Of a DNA stretch of 40,238 nt, positions 30,088 through 38,279 are shown in pieces. The first letter of the stretch is position 1, and each line of letters opens with the position of its first letter. This DNA comes from CAYMDD01 sp964409675 (GTDB lineage: Bacteria; Pseudomonadota; Alphaproteobacteria; Rickettsiales; SXRF01), in contig CAYPEF010000007.1 of assembly GCA_964409675.1 (NCBI GenBank), positions 1 to 40,238 on the forward strand. Direction: 5' to 3'. The position numbers and the translations under genes are program-made. The notes below the pieces were generated by a model that was not told the origin of the DNA, made no database searches, and was given only the letters and a program-made list of their open reading frames with translations.

Positions 30088-31113
30088 ATGATCGCTTCGG
30101 AACGTTTTATGCGCAAATTCTGGCTCTTGGGCCTTACTTTTCTTCTCGCCGCCGTAGCGTGGCTGTTCTGGCATAAGCGCCCGTCCGTTGAAGTAGCAAT
30201 CCCTTCGCGTGGCCCCGCAGTTCAGGGCGTCTATGCCACCGGCACAGTGGAGGCGAGCATCATGCTCCCCGTGGCTCCGCGCGTAGGCGCGCGGATGGTG
30301 GAGCTGAAGGCGGACGAAGGCTCGCGCGTTAGCAAAGGCCAGACGCTCGCTCGGCTGGAAGATACCGACCTGCGCCACACGCTCGACCAGCTGCGCACGC
30401 GCGAGGCATTTGCCAAAAAGGAATTTCTGCGTAAAGCGCAATTGGTCAAAGACGATACCGCCAGCAAGGAATCCTATGACAGCGCGAAAGCGGACTGGAA
30501 CGCCGCGCAGGCTGCCACCCGTAATGCCGAGGCGCAACTAGGATATTTACAGCTGCAGGCCCCCGATAACGGCACCATTATCCGCCGCGACGGGGAAATT
30601 GGCGAATTCATCCCGGTCAATCAGCCGGTATTCTGGCTCTCCGTGGATGCACCTTTGCGCATCAGCGCCGAGGTGGATGAAGAAGACATCCACCAGGTGC
30701 AGCCCGGCCAGAAGGTGCTGATCCGCGCCGACGCCTTCCCCGGCCAGGTATTCAACGGCACCGTGCTGGCCATCACCCCCAAGGGCGACCCCGTGGCCAG
30801 AAGCTACCGCGTGCGCATCGGCTTTGCCGATAAAACGCCGCTGATGATCGGCATGACGGCGGAAACCAATATCATCATCCGCGAGGCGCAGGATGCGCTG
30901 CTGATTCCTGCCACTGCCTTGCAAAAAGGCCGCGTCTGGCGGGTAACAGACGGAACGCTTACCGCTGTGCCCGTTGTCACCGGCGCAAAAAGCGCGGAAA
31001 CAGTGGAAATCATTGAGGGCATATCGCAGGAAGACGAGATTGTACTGCATCCGAATGCTAAGCTGAAGGAAGGCGGGAAACTGCGCACAAGGCGCGTGCA
31101 GATGGATAAATAA
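30088..31113 (+). CDS. HlyD/MacA-type periplasmic adaptor (membrane fusion protein)
   Basis: A 341-residue adaptor anchored by one N-terminal helix (FWLLGLTFLLAAVAWLFW, about 10-27). The biotinyl-lipoyl-like halves are VYATGTVEASIMLPVAPRVGARMVELKADEGSRVSKGQTLARLED and QLGYLQLQAPDNGTIIRRDGEIGEF, separated by a short coiled hairpin (about 95-150). The beta-barrel follows (PLRISAEVDEEDIHQVQPGQKVLIRADAFPG, MIGMTAETNIIIRE). It links an inner-membrane transporter to an outer-membrane exit. Its TAA overlaps the permease ATG, and the adaptor-permease-ATPase order is that of DevBCA or split MacAB systems. A second start at 30109 is possible. Confidence 0.9.
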   Translation: MIASERFMRKFWLLGLTFLLAAVAWLFWHKRPSVEVAIPSRGPAVQGVYATGTVEASIMLPVAPRVGARMVELKADEGSRVSKGQTLARLEDTDLRHTLDQLRTREAFAKKEFLRKAQLVKDDTASKESYDSAKADWNAAQAATRNAEAQLGYLQLQAPDNGTIIRRDGEIGEFIPVNQPVFWLSVDAPLRISAEVDEEDIHQVQPGQKVLIRADAFPGQVFNGTVLAITPKGDPVARSYRVRIGFADKTPLMIGMTAETNIIIREAQDALLIPATALQKGRVWRVTDGTLTAVPVVTGAKSAETVEIIEGISQEDEIVLHPNAKLKEGGKLRTRRVQMDK

Positions 31114-32357
31114 TGCAGCTGTTGCTCTCCATCGCCCTCAAGCATTTGCTGGCGCGCAAGCGCCAGAGCGTGGTGTCGCTGCTGGGGATTGTGCTTGGGG
31201 TGGCGTTCTTCCTGGGCATTTCGTCCCTGATGACCGGCTCGGAGAAAGATTTTATCCGCCGGCTGGTGGATAATTCGCCGCATATCACCATTTCGGATGA
31301 ATTCCGCAACCCGCGCCCGCAACCGCTTAATGAACGTTACCCGGACGCGCTGGTGAGCCTGCCGCGCGTGAAGCCGCTCACCGAAACGCGTGGCATCCGC
31401 GGTTATGTGCAAATGCTGGAATCGCTTCGCGCCACCCCGGGCGTTACCGCCTCGCCGGTACTGGCGGGGCAGGCGCTGGTGAATTTCGCCGGCAAGGATT
31501 ACGCGGTTACATTGAACGGCATGATCCCCGAGGAGGTCAAGGGCGTTTCCACCATTGAGAATTACATGATCGAAGGCTCGATTGACGATTTGATCGCCAA
31601 TCCGGACGGCATCGTCATCGGCGCGGAGATGGCGCGCAAGCTTTCAATTGGCCGCAGTGAGAATATTACAATCACCGCCACCACCGGGCAGGTGCGCACA
31701 TTCAAGATTCTCGGTATCTTCCGCACGGGCCGCGCAGATTATGACGAAACGCAGGCTTTCGCCAGCCTAAAGCGCGTGCAGGCGCTGCTCAACCGCCCCA
31801 ACCGCGCCAACCGGATTATCATCAAGCTCACCGACCCTTATGCGGCGCGCGACATGGCCGCCGAGTTCGAGGCGCGCGGTGGCTATAAAGCCGTTTCATG
31901 GCAGGAAGCGTCGGAGGATATCATGAGCACCCTCGCCATCCGCAATATCATCATGTATACGGTAGTGAGCGCCGTGCTGGTGGTGGCGGCGTTCGGCATT
32001 TATAATGTCATTTCCACCGTGGTGATGGAGAAGCAGCGCGATATCTCAATCCTTAAATCCATGGGCTTCCACGGGCGCGACGTGCGACGGATTTTCCTGA
32101 TTCAGGGCGTGCTGCTGGGCATTGCCGGTTGCATGGCGGGCATACCGCTCGGCTGCGCCTTCATGTTCGGGCTGATGCAGGTAACGCTGAAACCGCCCGG
32201 CGCGACGGAAGTGGTCAATATGCCGATTGACTGGAGCCCGCTTCAGTTTTTGATTGCGGTGATGTTTGCCATGACCGCCGCCATCCTGGCCGCCTGGCTC
32301 CCGGCCCGCAAAGCCGCCGGCGTACAGCCGGTGGATATCTTGCGCGGAGGCACATGA
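31113..32357 (+). CDS. ABC export permease, FtsX/MacB-DevC type
   Basis: A 414-residue inner-membrane protein with an N-terminal helix (SVVSLLGIVLGVAFFLGISSLM, about 19-40), a periplasmic MacB-core-like domain (about 45-275) and three C-terminal helices (about 285-312, 330-358, 370-397). The conserved FtsX turns are present: VVMEKQRDISILKSMGF and AAWLPARKAAGVQPVDILRGG at the end. It partners the adaptor before it and the ATPase after it, with a 1-base and a 4-base overlap. The substrate, perhaps a lipid or peptide, is not visible. Confidence 0.92.
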   Translation: MQLLLSIALKHLLARKRQSVVSLLGIVLGVAFFLGISSLMTGSEKDFIRRLVDNSPHITISDEFRNPRPQPLNERYPDALVSLPRVKPLTETRGIRGYVQMLESLRATPGVTASPVLAGQALVNFAGKDYAVTLNGMIPEEVKGVSTIENYMIEGSIDDLIANPDGIVIGAEMARKLSIGRSENITITATTGQVRTFKILGIFRTGRADYDETQAFASLKRVQALLNRPNRANRIIIKLTDPYAARDMAAEFEARGGYKAVSWQEASEDIMSTLAIRNIIMYTVVSAVLVVAAFGIYNVISTVVMEKQRDISILKSMGFHGRDVRRIFLIQGVLLGIAGCMAGIPLGCAFMFGLMQVTLKPPGATEVVNMPIDWSPLQFLIAVMFAMTAAILAAWLPARKAAGVQPVDILRGGT

Positions 32358-33037
32358 TGGAGCCGGTGATCAAGGCGCACAACCTTACTCGCAAACTCAC
32401 CGGCGAAGTGCCGGTGACGCTGGTGGAAAATGCCTCGCTGGAGATATACCCTGGCGAGTTCGTCACCATCATCGGCCCGTCCGGTTCGGGTAAATCCTCG
32501 CTGCTTTATTTGCTTGGGCTGTTGGATAAGCCGACCTCCGGCTCGCTCTGGCTCAGCGGCACCGATGTATCCGCCTATGCGGAGGATAAGCTTGCCGATA
32601 TGCGGCTGGCGGAAATCGGCTTCGTGTTCCAGTTTCATTTCTTACTGCCGGAATTCACCGCGCTGGAGAATGTGATGCTGCCCATGCAGCGCCTGAACCG
32701 CCTGAAGCCGGACGCAATCAAGGCGCGCGCCGCCCAGCTCTTAACCGATCTCGGGCTGGAAAGTCAGTTGAATAAATTACCGCACCAGATGTCCGGCGGG
32801 CAAAGCCAGCGCGTGGCCATCGCCCGTGCCCTTGCCAACGAGCCGAAACTGATTCTGGCCGATGAGCCGACCGGCAACCTGGACTCCGCCTCCAGCGCCA
32901 ACGTGCAGCGCATTCTGCGTGAACTGGCGCACACCCACCAGCGCGCGGTGGTGACGGTAACCCACGACACGCATTTCGCCGACACCGCCGACCGGGCGAT
33001 TACCATCATCGATGGCAGGATTCAGCCGACAGGATAA
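32354..33037 (+). CDS. ABC export ATP-binding protein, LolD/MacB class
   Basis: A 227-residue ATPase with Walker A GPSGSGKSS (41-49), signature MSGGQSQRVAIARA and Walker B LILADEPTGNLD, all intact, and a Q-loop in FVFQFHFLLPEF. It is the third gene of an overlapping adaptor-permease-ATPase unit. The start is ATG 32354 or the next codon, 32357. The unit resembles DevBCA/MacAB exporters, which need an outer-membrane TolC-like protein not encoded here. Confidence 0.94.
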   Translation: MMEPVIKAHNLTRKLTGEVPVTLVENASLEIYPGEFVTIIGPSGSGKSSLLYLLGLLDKPTSGSLWLSGTDVSAYAEDKLADMRLAEIGFVFQFHFLLPEFTALENVMLPMQRLNRLKPDAIKARAAQLLTDLGLESQLNKLPHQMSGGQSQRVAIARALANEPKLILADEPTGNLDSASSANVQRILRELAHTHQRAVVTVTHDTHFADTADRAITIIDGRIQPTG

Positions 33038-33065
33038 ATAAGTTCGCTTTCTTGTACACATCTAT

Positions 33066-33132
33066 TGTCACCCCGCCGCATGGCAGGGTCTAGGCGCCAA
33101 GCATCCGGATACCGCCATGCGGCGGTATGACA
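33066..33132. repeat. Palindromic element, second class
   Basis: TGTCA (33066-33070) to TGACA (33128-33132) encloses an inverted repeat with arms of about 24 bases (CCGCCGCATGGC against GCCATGCGGCGG, perfect 12-bp core). Sequence differs from the elements at 27477 and 38190. It follows the ATPase gene on the same strand as the next gene, so it may be a terminator of the export operon. Confidence 0.75.
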
Positions 33133-33227
33133 AATATAGTGAGATTAGTGGAGAAAACATATTCAGGAGTTGCATAAACGCTTCTTATGAAGGAGATTCA
33201 TTACGTCTTTATTTTAAAGGAGTGATT

Positions 33228-33692
33228 ATGCGGCCTTTTCTACTTTATCTTGCGGTGCTGATATCCTTTAGCGCATTTACACTGCCATCTTATGCCAAGG
33301 ACAAAGGGCATCACGACCACAAGCATAAATCAAAGCATGAAGACCGGGAGGATCATGACCATGACCATTCCGACCGCGTGATTATTGAAACCCATGACCG
33401 GGTGATCATCCGCGACTATATCGGTAGCCATTACCGCCCGCATTGCCCGCCGGGACTTGCCAAGAAACATAACGGTTGCATGCCGCCCGGACAGGCGAAA
33501 AAATACGCCATCGGCCAGCGCCTGCCGGATGTGGTGGTCTTCGAGCCGGTGCCGCAGGATTTATACGTTAGGCTGCAACCGGTGCCGGTGGGCTACCAGT
33601 ATGTCATGGTGGACCGCGACGTGCTGCTAATCTCCGAAGCCTCGCATAAGGTGATCGACGCGATTACGCTGCTTTCCGCCGTCGGGCACTGA
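33228..33692 (+). CDS. RcnB-family periplasmic protein
   Basis: The start at 33228 follows AAAGGAGTGATT; the frame is open upstream but lacks a site. The 154-residue product has a signal peptide (MRPFLLYLAVLISFSAFTLPSYA), a His/Lys/Asp-rich region (HHDHKHKSKHEDREDHDHDH, about 29-48) that should bind metal ions, and the RcnB pattern HCPPGLAKKHNGCMPPGQAKKY (about 73-94) followed by GQRLP and VGYQYVMVDRDVLLISEASHKVIDAI. E. coli RcnB modulates nickel and cobalt export; that the same metal applies here is inference. It meets the next gene tail to tail with no gap. Confidence 0.85.
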   Translation: MRPFLLYLAVLISFSAFTLPSYAKDKGHHDHKHKSKHEDREDHDHDHSDRVIIETHDRVIIRDYIGSHYRPHCPPGLAKKHNGCMPPGQAKKYAIGQRLPDVVVFEPVPQDLYVRLQPVPVGYQYVMVDRDVLLISEASHKVIDAITLLSAVGH

Positions 33693-34145
33693 TCAGCGGC
33701 GGCAGGTGGCGTTTTGCAGTGGGATATGCTGCCCGCCCAAATAAGCCCCGCCCAGCACACCGCCGATGGTGGCCGCCGTATTGCCCTTGCCTTTGCCGAT
33801 CTGGTGGCCAAGCACCCCGCCCGCGACGCCGCCGGCAGCATAGCCTAAAATATTGCCGTCATTGCATGCGGGTTTAACAGGTTGCTGCGCGACTCTCTTT
33901 ACAGGAGCCTGTTGCGCTTGCTGCTGGTCACCATGCCACGGCAATTGCTGGCCCCCTTGTAGATTAGCAGAACTTGCAGCCACGGCAGGCTTAACGAAAG
34001 CGCCCCCTTCACCCAGCGCTGCCGTTTTTTCCACCGGCGCTTCCGCTGCCGGGCGATAATTCTTATATACTGCCGCCCCAGCCACGCCTGCCGCCATCAG
34101 CAGGGCGATGACCGCAATCCCCATTGTCATTCCGCGCTCGTACAT
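33693..34145 (-). CDS. Membrane-anchored glycine-zipper (2TM) protein
   Basis: GGAGG before ATG 34145 supports this start over one four codons earlier; 150 residues. An N-terminal helix (MTMGIAVIALLMAAGVAGAAVY) anchors it. A Pro/Gln-rich linker (about 35-95) leads to a glycine zipper of two short helices, NILGYAAGGVAGGVLGHQIGKGKGNTAATIGGVLGGAYLG, and a Cys-ending tail (NATCRR). This is the glycine-zipper 2TM pattern known from small outer-membrane lipoproteins such as SlyB. The stop shares no base with the RcnB-like gene, but the two stops form TGATCA. Confidence 0.8.
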   Translation of the reverse strand: MYERGMTMGIAVIALLMAAGVAGAAVYKNYRPAAEAPVEKTAALGEGGAFVKPAVAASSANLQGGQQLPWHGDQQQAQQAPVKRVAQQPVKPACNDGNILGYAAGGVAGGVLGHQIGKGKGNTAATIGGVLGGAYLGGQHIPLQNATCRR

Positions 34146-34266
34146 GTCCGCCTCCATTGTGCTAGTTGCTGCGATACTAGACGCCCATGCGTAAAATACG
34201 CATGATGACCAGTGGCAGAAAAATTAAATTATTTTAATACAGCCAACCATCGACCCGTACCGATAT

Positions 34267-34280
34267 TTGATCTATATCAA
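34267..34280 (+). promoter_or_regulatory. FNR/FixK-type box upstream of fabI-pta-ackA
   Basis: TTGAT-CTAT-ATCAA (34267-34280) is a perfect match to the FNR/FixK consensus TTGAT-N4-ATCAA. A TAATTA -10 candidate at 34303-34308 would place the box centre near -41.5, the classic activator position. The next gene start is 34433, so the leader would be about 118 bases. The rest of the 287-bp spacer (34146-34432) shows no gene. Confidence 0.75.
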
Positions 34281-34432
34281 GGTAAATTAGCTCCACCTTC
34301 GTTAATTATGAAAAATACGATCAACGTAAGTACCTGTTTCTCCATCCTATAAAACACCGAATCGAGAACGTTTGCTTTTTGAAAAAGGATGCGGAATAAG
34401 ACGCATATCCTATTATAATTTAAGGCAATATA

Positions 34433-35206
34433 ATGGCACTGGTTTTAGACCTGCAAGGCAAGAAGGGCCTGATTGTCGGTATCTGCAATGACCGCAGCAT
34501 TGCCTATGGCTGCGCGCGAATTCTACGCGAGGCCGGTGCCGAAATCGCCGTTACCCATGCCGATGAAAAGACCGCGAACTATTCGCATCCCTTAGCGGAA
34601 AAGTTGCAGGCATCCCTGTTCCTGCCGTGCGACGTACAATCCGATGCGCAGATGGAGCAGGTGTTCGCTGAGATTAGACACCACTGGGGAAAGCTCGACT
34701 TCCTGCTTCATTCCGTCGCCTTCGCCCCTGGCGCCGACCTGCACGGGCGCGTGGCCGACTGCTCGCGCGCCGGTTTCATACAGACGATGGATATCTCCTG
34801 CTATTCCTTCATCCGCATGGCGCACCTGGCGGAGCCACTCATGCGCGAGGGCGGCAGCCTGATGACGGTATCCTATCTCGGCAGCGAAGAAGTGGTGAAT
34901 CATTACGGCATCATGGGCCCGGCCAAGGCCGCGCTGGAGAGCGTTACCCGCTACTTGGCCGCCGAGCTGGGCGAAAAGAACATCCGCGTCAACGCCCTCT
35001 CCCCCGGCCCGATCCGCACCCGCGCCGCGCTCGGCATCGAAGGATTCGAGGAGATACTGCATGCCTCCGAACAGAAAGCGCCATTGCGCCGGAACATTGA
35101 CCTGAACGATATCGGCTACATGGCGGCGTTCCTGGCCAGCGACTGGAGCAAGAACATCACCGGCGGCGTGCATTACGTTGACGCCGGGTATGAGGTGATG
35201 GACTGA
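34433..35206 (+). CDS. fabI: Enoyl-[acyl-carrier-protein] reductase (NADH)
   Basis: Reduces enoyl-ACP in fatty-acid elongation. The 257-residue product keeps the FabI features: GICNDRSIAYG (17-27), DFLLHSVAFAP, Tyr148 and the Y-x6-K pair Tyr158/Lys165 in YLGSEEVVNHYGIMGPAK, and NALSPGPIRTRAALGI. Gly-Pro in GIMGPAK differs from the usual NVMGxAK. It is the first gene of an overlapping four-gene unit with an FNR-type box upstream, so it is likely a second, oxygen-regulated FabI rather than the only housekeeping copy. The stop overlaps the next start (TGATG). Confidence 0.93.
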   Translation: MALVLDLQGKKGLIVGICNDRSIAYGCARILREAGAEIAVTHADEKTANYSHPLAEKLQASLFLPCDVQSDAQMEQVFAEIRHHWGKLDFLLHSVAFAPGADLHGRVADCSRAGFIQTMDISCYSFIRMAHLAEPLMREGGSLMTVSYLGSEEVVNHYGIMGPAKAALESVTRYLAAELGEKNIRVNALSPGPIRTRAALGIEGFEEILHASEQKAPLRRNIDLNDIGYMAAFLASDWSKNITGGVHYVDAGYEVMD

Positions 35207-35715
35207 TGTTTACCGGGTTCATCGCAGTCTCATTCATCAGTATCGCGGTGATCACTGTCACCAGTCTGCTGACCTATGAAATATTGCGGCTGGTGTGGCA
35301 ATGGCTGCCGCGCATGCGCATCATGCCGCGCCTGCGCGTGCTGCTGATCGTGATTCCCATTTTCGCGGCGCATATCTTAAGCATCTGGATATACGCGCTG
35401 GTGTATTTCTTCCTGGAGCTGTACTGCAATTTCGGCACGCTCTCCGGCAATATCGAACCGGCGGCTTTTACCTATGAAAGCTTTATCGAACGCCTGTTCT
35501 ATTCTTCCTCCACCTATGCATCGCTGGGGCTAGGCGACATTTTCCCAACACGGGACCTGCGCATGCTCACCGCCGCCGAAGTACTGAACGGGCTCGTGAT
35601 GATCGGTTGGACGGTGTCCTTCACCTACCTCACCATGGAACGCTTCTGGTCCATGCCGCACCGCGCGGAGAAAAAGCCCACCTCGCGTTTTCAGCTGAAG
35701 GATCATGAATTATGA
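35206..35715 (+). CDS. Small potassium-channel-like membrane protein
   Basis: A 169-residue protein with membrane helices at about 5-30, 44-70 and 121-144. Between the last two lies ERLFYSSSTYASLGLGDIFP (95-114), a pore loop in which SLGLGD (106-111) occupies the place of the potassium filter T-V-G-Y-G-D. The changed residues (Leu for Val/Tyr) may alter selectivity. Proteins of this type appear in annotations as two-TM or ion-transport-like proteins. It sits between fabI and pta-type genes with overlaps on both sides (1 and 4 bp), so it belongs to the same mRNA. Oligomer and ion are not known. Confidence 0.75.
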   Translation: MFTGFIAVSFISIAVITVTSLLTYEILRLVWQWLPRMRIMPRLRVLLIVIPIFAAHILSIWIYALVYFFLELYCNFGTLSGNIEPAAFTYESFIERLFYSSSTYASLGLGDIFPTRDLRMLTAAEVLNGLVMIGWTVSFTYLTMERFWSMPHRAEKKPTSRFQLKDHEL

Positions 35716-37112
35716 GCGCATCGCATGCCTGCATCGTCAATAAAACCTACGATGAAATCAAGGTCGGTGATTCCGCCAGCATCACGCGCACGCTGACGAA
35801 ACGCGACATCCAATTGTTCGCCACTGTCACCGGCGACATGAATCCCGCGCATCTGGATGAGGCATATGCCAAAACCGATGTTTTCCGCCAGATCGTCGGG
35901 CACGGCATGTGGACGGGTTCGATGTTCTCTACCCTGCTCGGCATGTACCTGCCAGGACCGGGCACGATTTATCTCAAGCAAAGCCTGAATTTCCTGCACC
36001 CGGTACGGGTGAATGAAACGATTACCGCCAACGTCACCGTCACCGCCAAGGAAGACCGGCACCGGCATGTCACCTTCCGCACGCTTTGCGCCAATGAGAA
36101 AGGCGAGCACGTGCTTGAAGGGGAAGCGCTGGTGATCGCGCCGTCGGAAAAAATCTGCTGGAACGCCATTCCGTTGCCGGAAGTGCAGGTGAAATCCTCC
36201 AGCCATAATTACGAGCAGTGGCTGATGAACAAGGTCCGGGGCCTTGCCCCGCTGAAAACCGGCGTGGTGCACCCGACCGATTTATTCTCGCTCGCTGGTG
36301 CCGTGGAGGCAGCGCGCGCGGGCATCATCGACCCCATCCTGATCGGCCCGGAGGTGAAAATCCGCAAAGTGGCCGAAGATGCGCATATCGACCTTACCGG
36401 CCTCACAATTCATCCAACGCCGCACAGCCATGCCGCCGCCGAAGCGGCGGTGGAAATGGCCTTCAGCGGTGAGGTGGAAGCACTGATGAAAGGCAAGCTC
36501 TCCACCGAAGAGCTGATGCAGGCGGTGATGGACCATGACCACAAGCTTCGCACCGGCAGGCGCATGAGCCACGTGTTCGTGCTGGACGTGCCGAGCTACC
36601 CGAAGCCGCTCTTCCTCACCGACGCCGCCATCAACATCAAGCCGACGCTGATGGAGAAACGAGACATCGTACAGAACGCCATCGATTTGTTCCGCACCCT
36701 CAGCATGGGCACGCCGAAAGTGGCGATTCTTTCTGCAGTGGAGACGGTGAACGAAAAAATCCCCTCCACGCTAGATGCCACGGCTCTGTGCAAAATGGCC
36801 GAGCGCGGGCAGATCACAGGCGGCGTGCTGGACGGGCCGCTGGCCTTCGATAACGCCATCTCGCTGGAAGCGGCCACCATCAAGGGCATCCATTCCGAGG
36901 TGGCGGGCAATGCCGACATTCTAATCGCTCCCGATATTGAGTCCGGGAACATGCTTTACAAGGAACTGCGCTATTTCTCAGGCGCGCAGGGAGCCGGCAT
37001 CGTGCTGGGCGCCAAAGTACCTATTATCCTCACCAGCCGCGCGGGCGATGCGGAAAATCGTGTCATCTCCGCCGCCCTTGCGCTGCTTTACCAACGGAGC
37101 AAACGTCTATGA
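35712..37112 (+). CDS. Bifunctional MaoC hydratase / phosphate acetyl(butyryl)transferase
   Basis: A 466-residue fusion. Residues about 10-150 form a MaoC hot-dog domain with the hydratase motif GDMNPAHLDEAYA (about 41-53) and GHGMWTGSM. Residues about 190-460 form a PTA/PTB domain: VHPTDLFSLAGAVEAARAGIIDPILIGP, MSHVFVLDVPSYPKPLFLTDAAINI, GVLDGPLAFDNAIS, LIAPDIESGNMLYKEL. It converts acyl-CoA and phosphate to acyl phosphate, which the acetate kinase encoded next can use to make ATP. The MaoC part would hydrate an enoyl-CoA. It overlaps both neighbours by 4 bp. Confidence 0.92.
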   Translation: MSASHACIVNKTYDEIKVGDSASITRTLTKRDIQLFATVTGDMNPAHLDEAYAKTDVFRQIVGHGMWTGSMFSTLLGMYLPGPGTIYLKQSLNFLHPVRVNETITANVTVTAKEDRHRHVTFRTLCANEKGEHVLEGEALVIAPSEKICWNAIPLPEVQVKSSSHNYEQWLMNKVRGLAPLKTGVVHPTDLFSLAGAVEAARAGIIDPILIGPEVKIRKVAEDAHIDLTGLTIHPTPHSHAAAEAAVEMAFSGEVEALMKGKLSTEELMQAVMDHDHKLRTGRRMSHVFVLDVPSYPKPLFLTDAAINIKPTLMEKRDIVQNAIDLFRTLSMGTPKVAILSAVETVNEKIPSTLDATALCKMAERGQITGGVLDGPLAFDNAISLEAATIKGIHSEVAGNADILIAPDIESGNMLYKELRYFSGAQGAGIVLGAKVPIILTSRAGDAENRVISAALALLYQRSKRL

Positions 37113-38182
37113 AAGATGTGATCCTTACTGTCAATGCAGGCTCATCCAATACCAAAATCGGCATATATGACGCCGGCACGCTGAACCGCCAGGGCAAGAT
37201 GCAGTTTACTTCCCTGGAAGCCGCCCTCGCGCATTTCAACGAAACGCCATACCGCGTAACATCCGTCGGCCACCGCGTGGTGCATGGCGGCGGGGTTTAT
37301 ACCGATCCAGTGCTGGCAACACCTGAGGTTATGAATACACTGCGTGCGTTCATCCCGCTCGCGCCACTGCACCAGCCCGCGAACCTCGCCGCCATCGAGC
37401 AGTGCGGCAAGCTGTGGCCGAACGCGCCGCAGATCGCCTGTTTTGACACGGCATTCCACCATACGCTTAACCCACTGGAGCGCTGTCTGCCACTGCCGCA
37501 AAGCGTCACGGGCAACGAAATACGGCGTTATGGTTTTCATGGGCTTTCCTATCAGCATATCGCCTCGGCATTGCCTTCCTACGCCGGGAAGAAAGCGCGC
37601 ACCCGCGTGATTGTTGCGCATTTAGGCGGCGGGGCCAGCATGTGCGCCATGCGCGGCTTGCAGAGCGTGGCGTGCAGCATGGGCTTTTCCACCCTTGATG
37701 GGCTAATGATGGGCACGCGCAGCGGCGCCATCGACCCCGGCGTGATTTTCCATCTGGTTGAGCAGAAAAACATGCCGCTGAAGGAAGTGGAGCATCTGCT
37801 TTATCATGATTCAGGCCTCAAGGGCGTCTCCGGCATCAGCGACGACATCCGCGAGCTGGAGCGCCACTCCAACCCGCAAGGAAGGCAGGCGATTGAGCTT
37901 TATTGCTACCTTGCCGCCAAGCAGCTCTACGCCCTGATGCCGGCGCTCGGCGGGCTAGACTTGCTGGTCTTCACCGGCGGCATCGGCGAGCACTCATCGC
38001 TGGTGCGCGCGAATATCTGCCATTATCTGCGCTGGACGGGCCTGCGCATGAGTAACAAGCGCAATAAACTGCATGCTCGCATCATCAGCACGCCGAACAG
38101 CAAAATCCCGGTGTATATGCTCCCGGCGGATGAGGAAGCAGTAATCGCGGAAGCCTGCGCAAACTATTTGCAGCCCGCATAA
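37109..38182 (+). CDS. ackA: Acetate kinase (acetate/propionate kinase family)
   Basis: Makes ATP from acyl phosphate. The 357-residue product has NAGSSNTKIG (9-18), GHRVVHGG, the ASKHA elements GFHGLSYQHIA, VAHLGGGASMCA, MGTRSGAIDPG and VFTGGIGEHSSLVRANIC. It is about 40 residues shorter than E. coli AckA, mainly in the first half, but all catalytic motifs are there. Together with the MaoC-Pta protein it completes a substrate-level phosphorylation route, which fits low-oxygen control. The 4-bp overlap with the gene before it shows coupling. Butyrate kinase is a less likely alternative. Confidence 0.92.
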   Translation: MKDVILTVNAGSSNTKIGIYDAGTLNRQGKMQFTSLEAALAHFNETPYRVTSVGHRVVHGGGVYTDPVLATPEVMNTLRAFIPLAPLHQPANLAAIEQCGKLWPNAPQIACFDTAFHHTLNPLERCLPLPQSVTGNEIRRYGFHGLSYQHIASALPSYAGKKARTRVIVAHLGGGASMCAMRGLQSVACSMGFSTLDGLMMGTRSGAIDPGVIFHLVEQKNMPLKEVEHLLYHDSGLKGVSGISDDIRELERHSNPQGRQAIELYCYLAAKQLYALMPALGGLDLLVFTGGIGEHSSLVRANICHYLRWTGLRMSNKRNKLHARIISTPNSKIPVYMLPADEEAVIAEACANYLQPA

Positions 38183-38189
38183 CCTACCT

Positions 38190-38271
38190 GTCATTCCCGC
38201 GCAGGCGAGGAATCCAGTCCTTCTTGCGCCGCAGACGCGGCGCGCTGGATGCCCGTTTGCACGGGCATGAT
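38190..38271. repeat. Dispersed palindromic repeat, copy 2
   Basis: Same family as 27477-27560: it begins GTCATTCCCGCGCAGGCG, has the loop core CCGCAGACGCGGCGCG and ends in GGGCATGAT. The arms are less perfect than in copy 1. It again lies between facing gene ends (ackA and the P-type ATPase). Confidence 0.8.
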
Positions 38272-38279
38272 ATTAGTAG

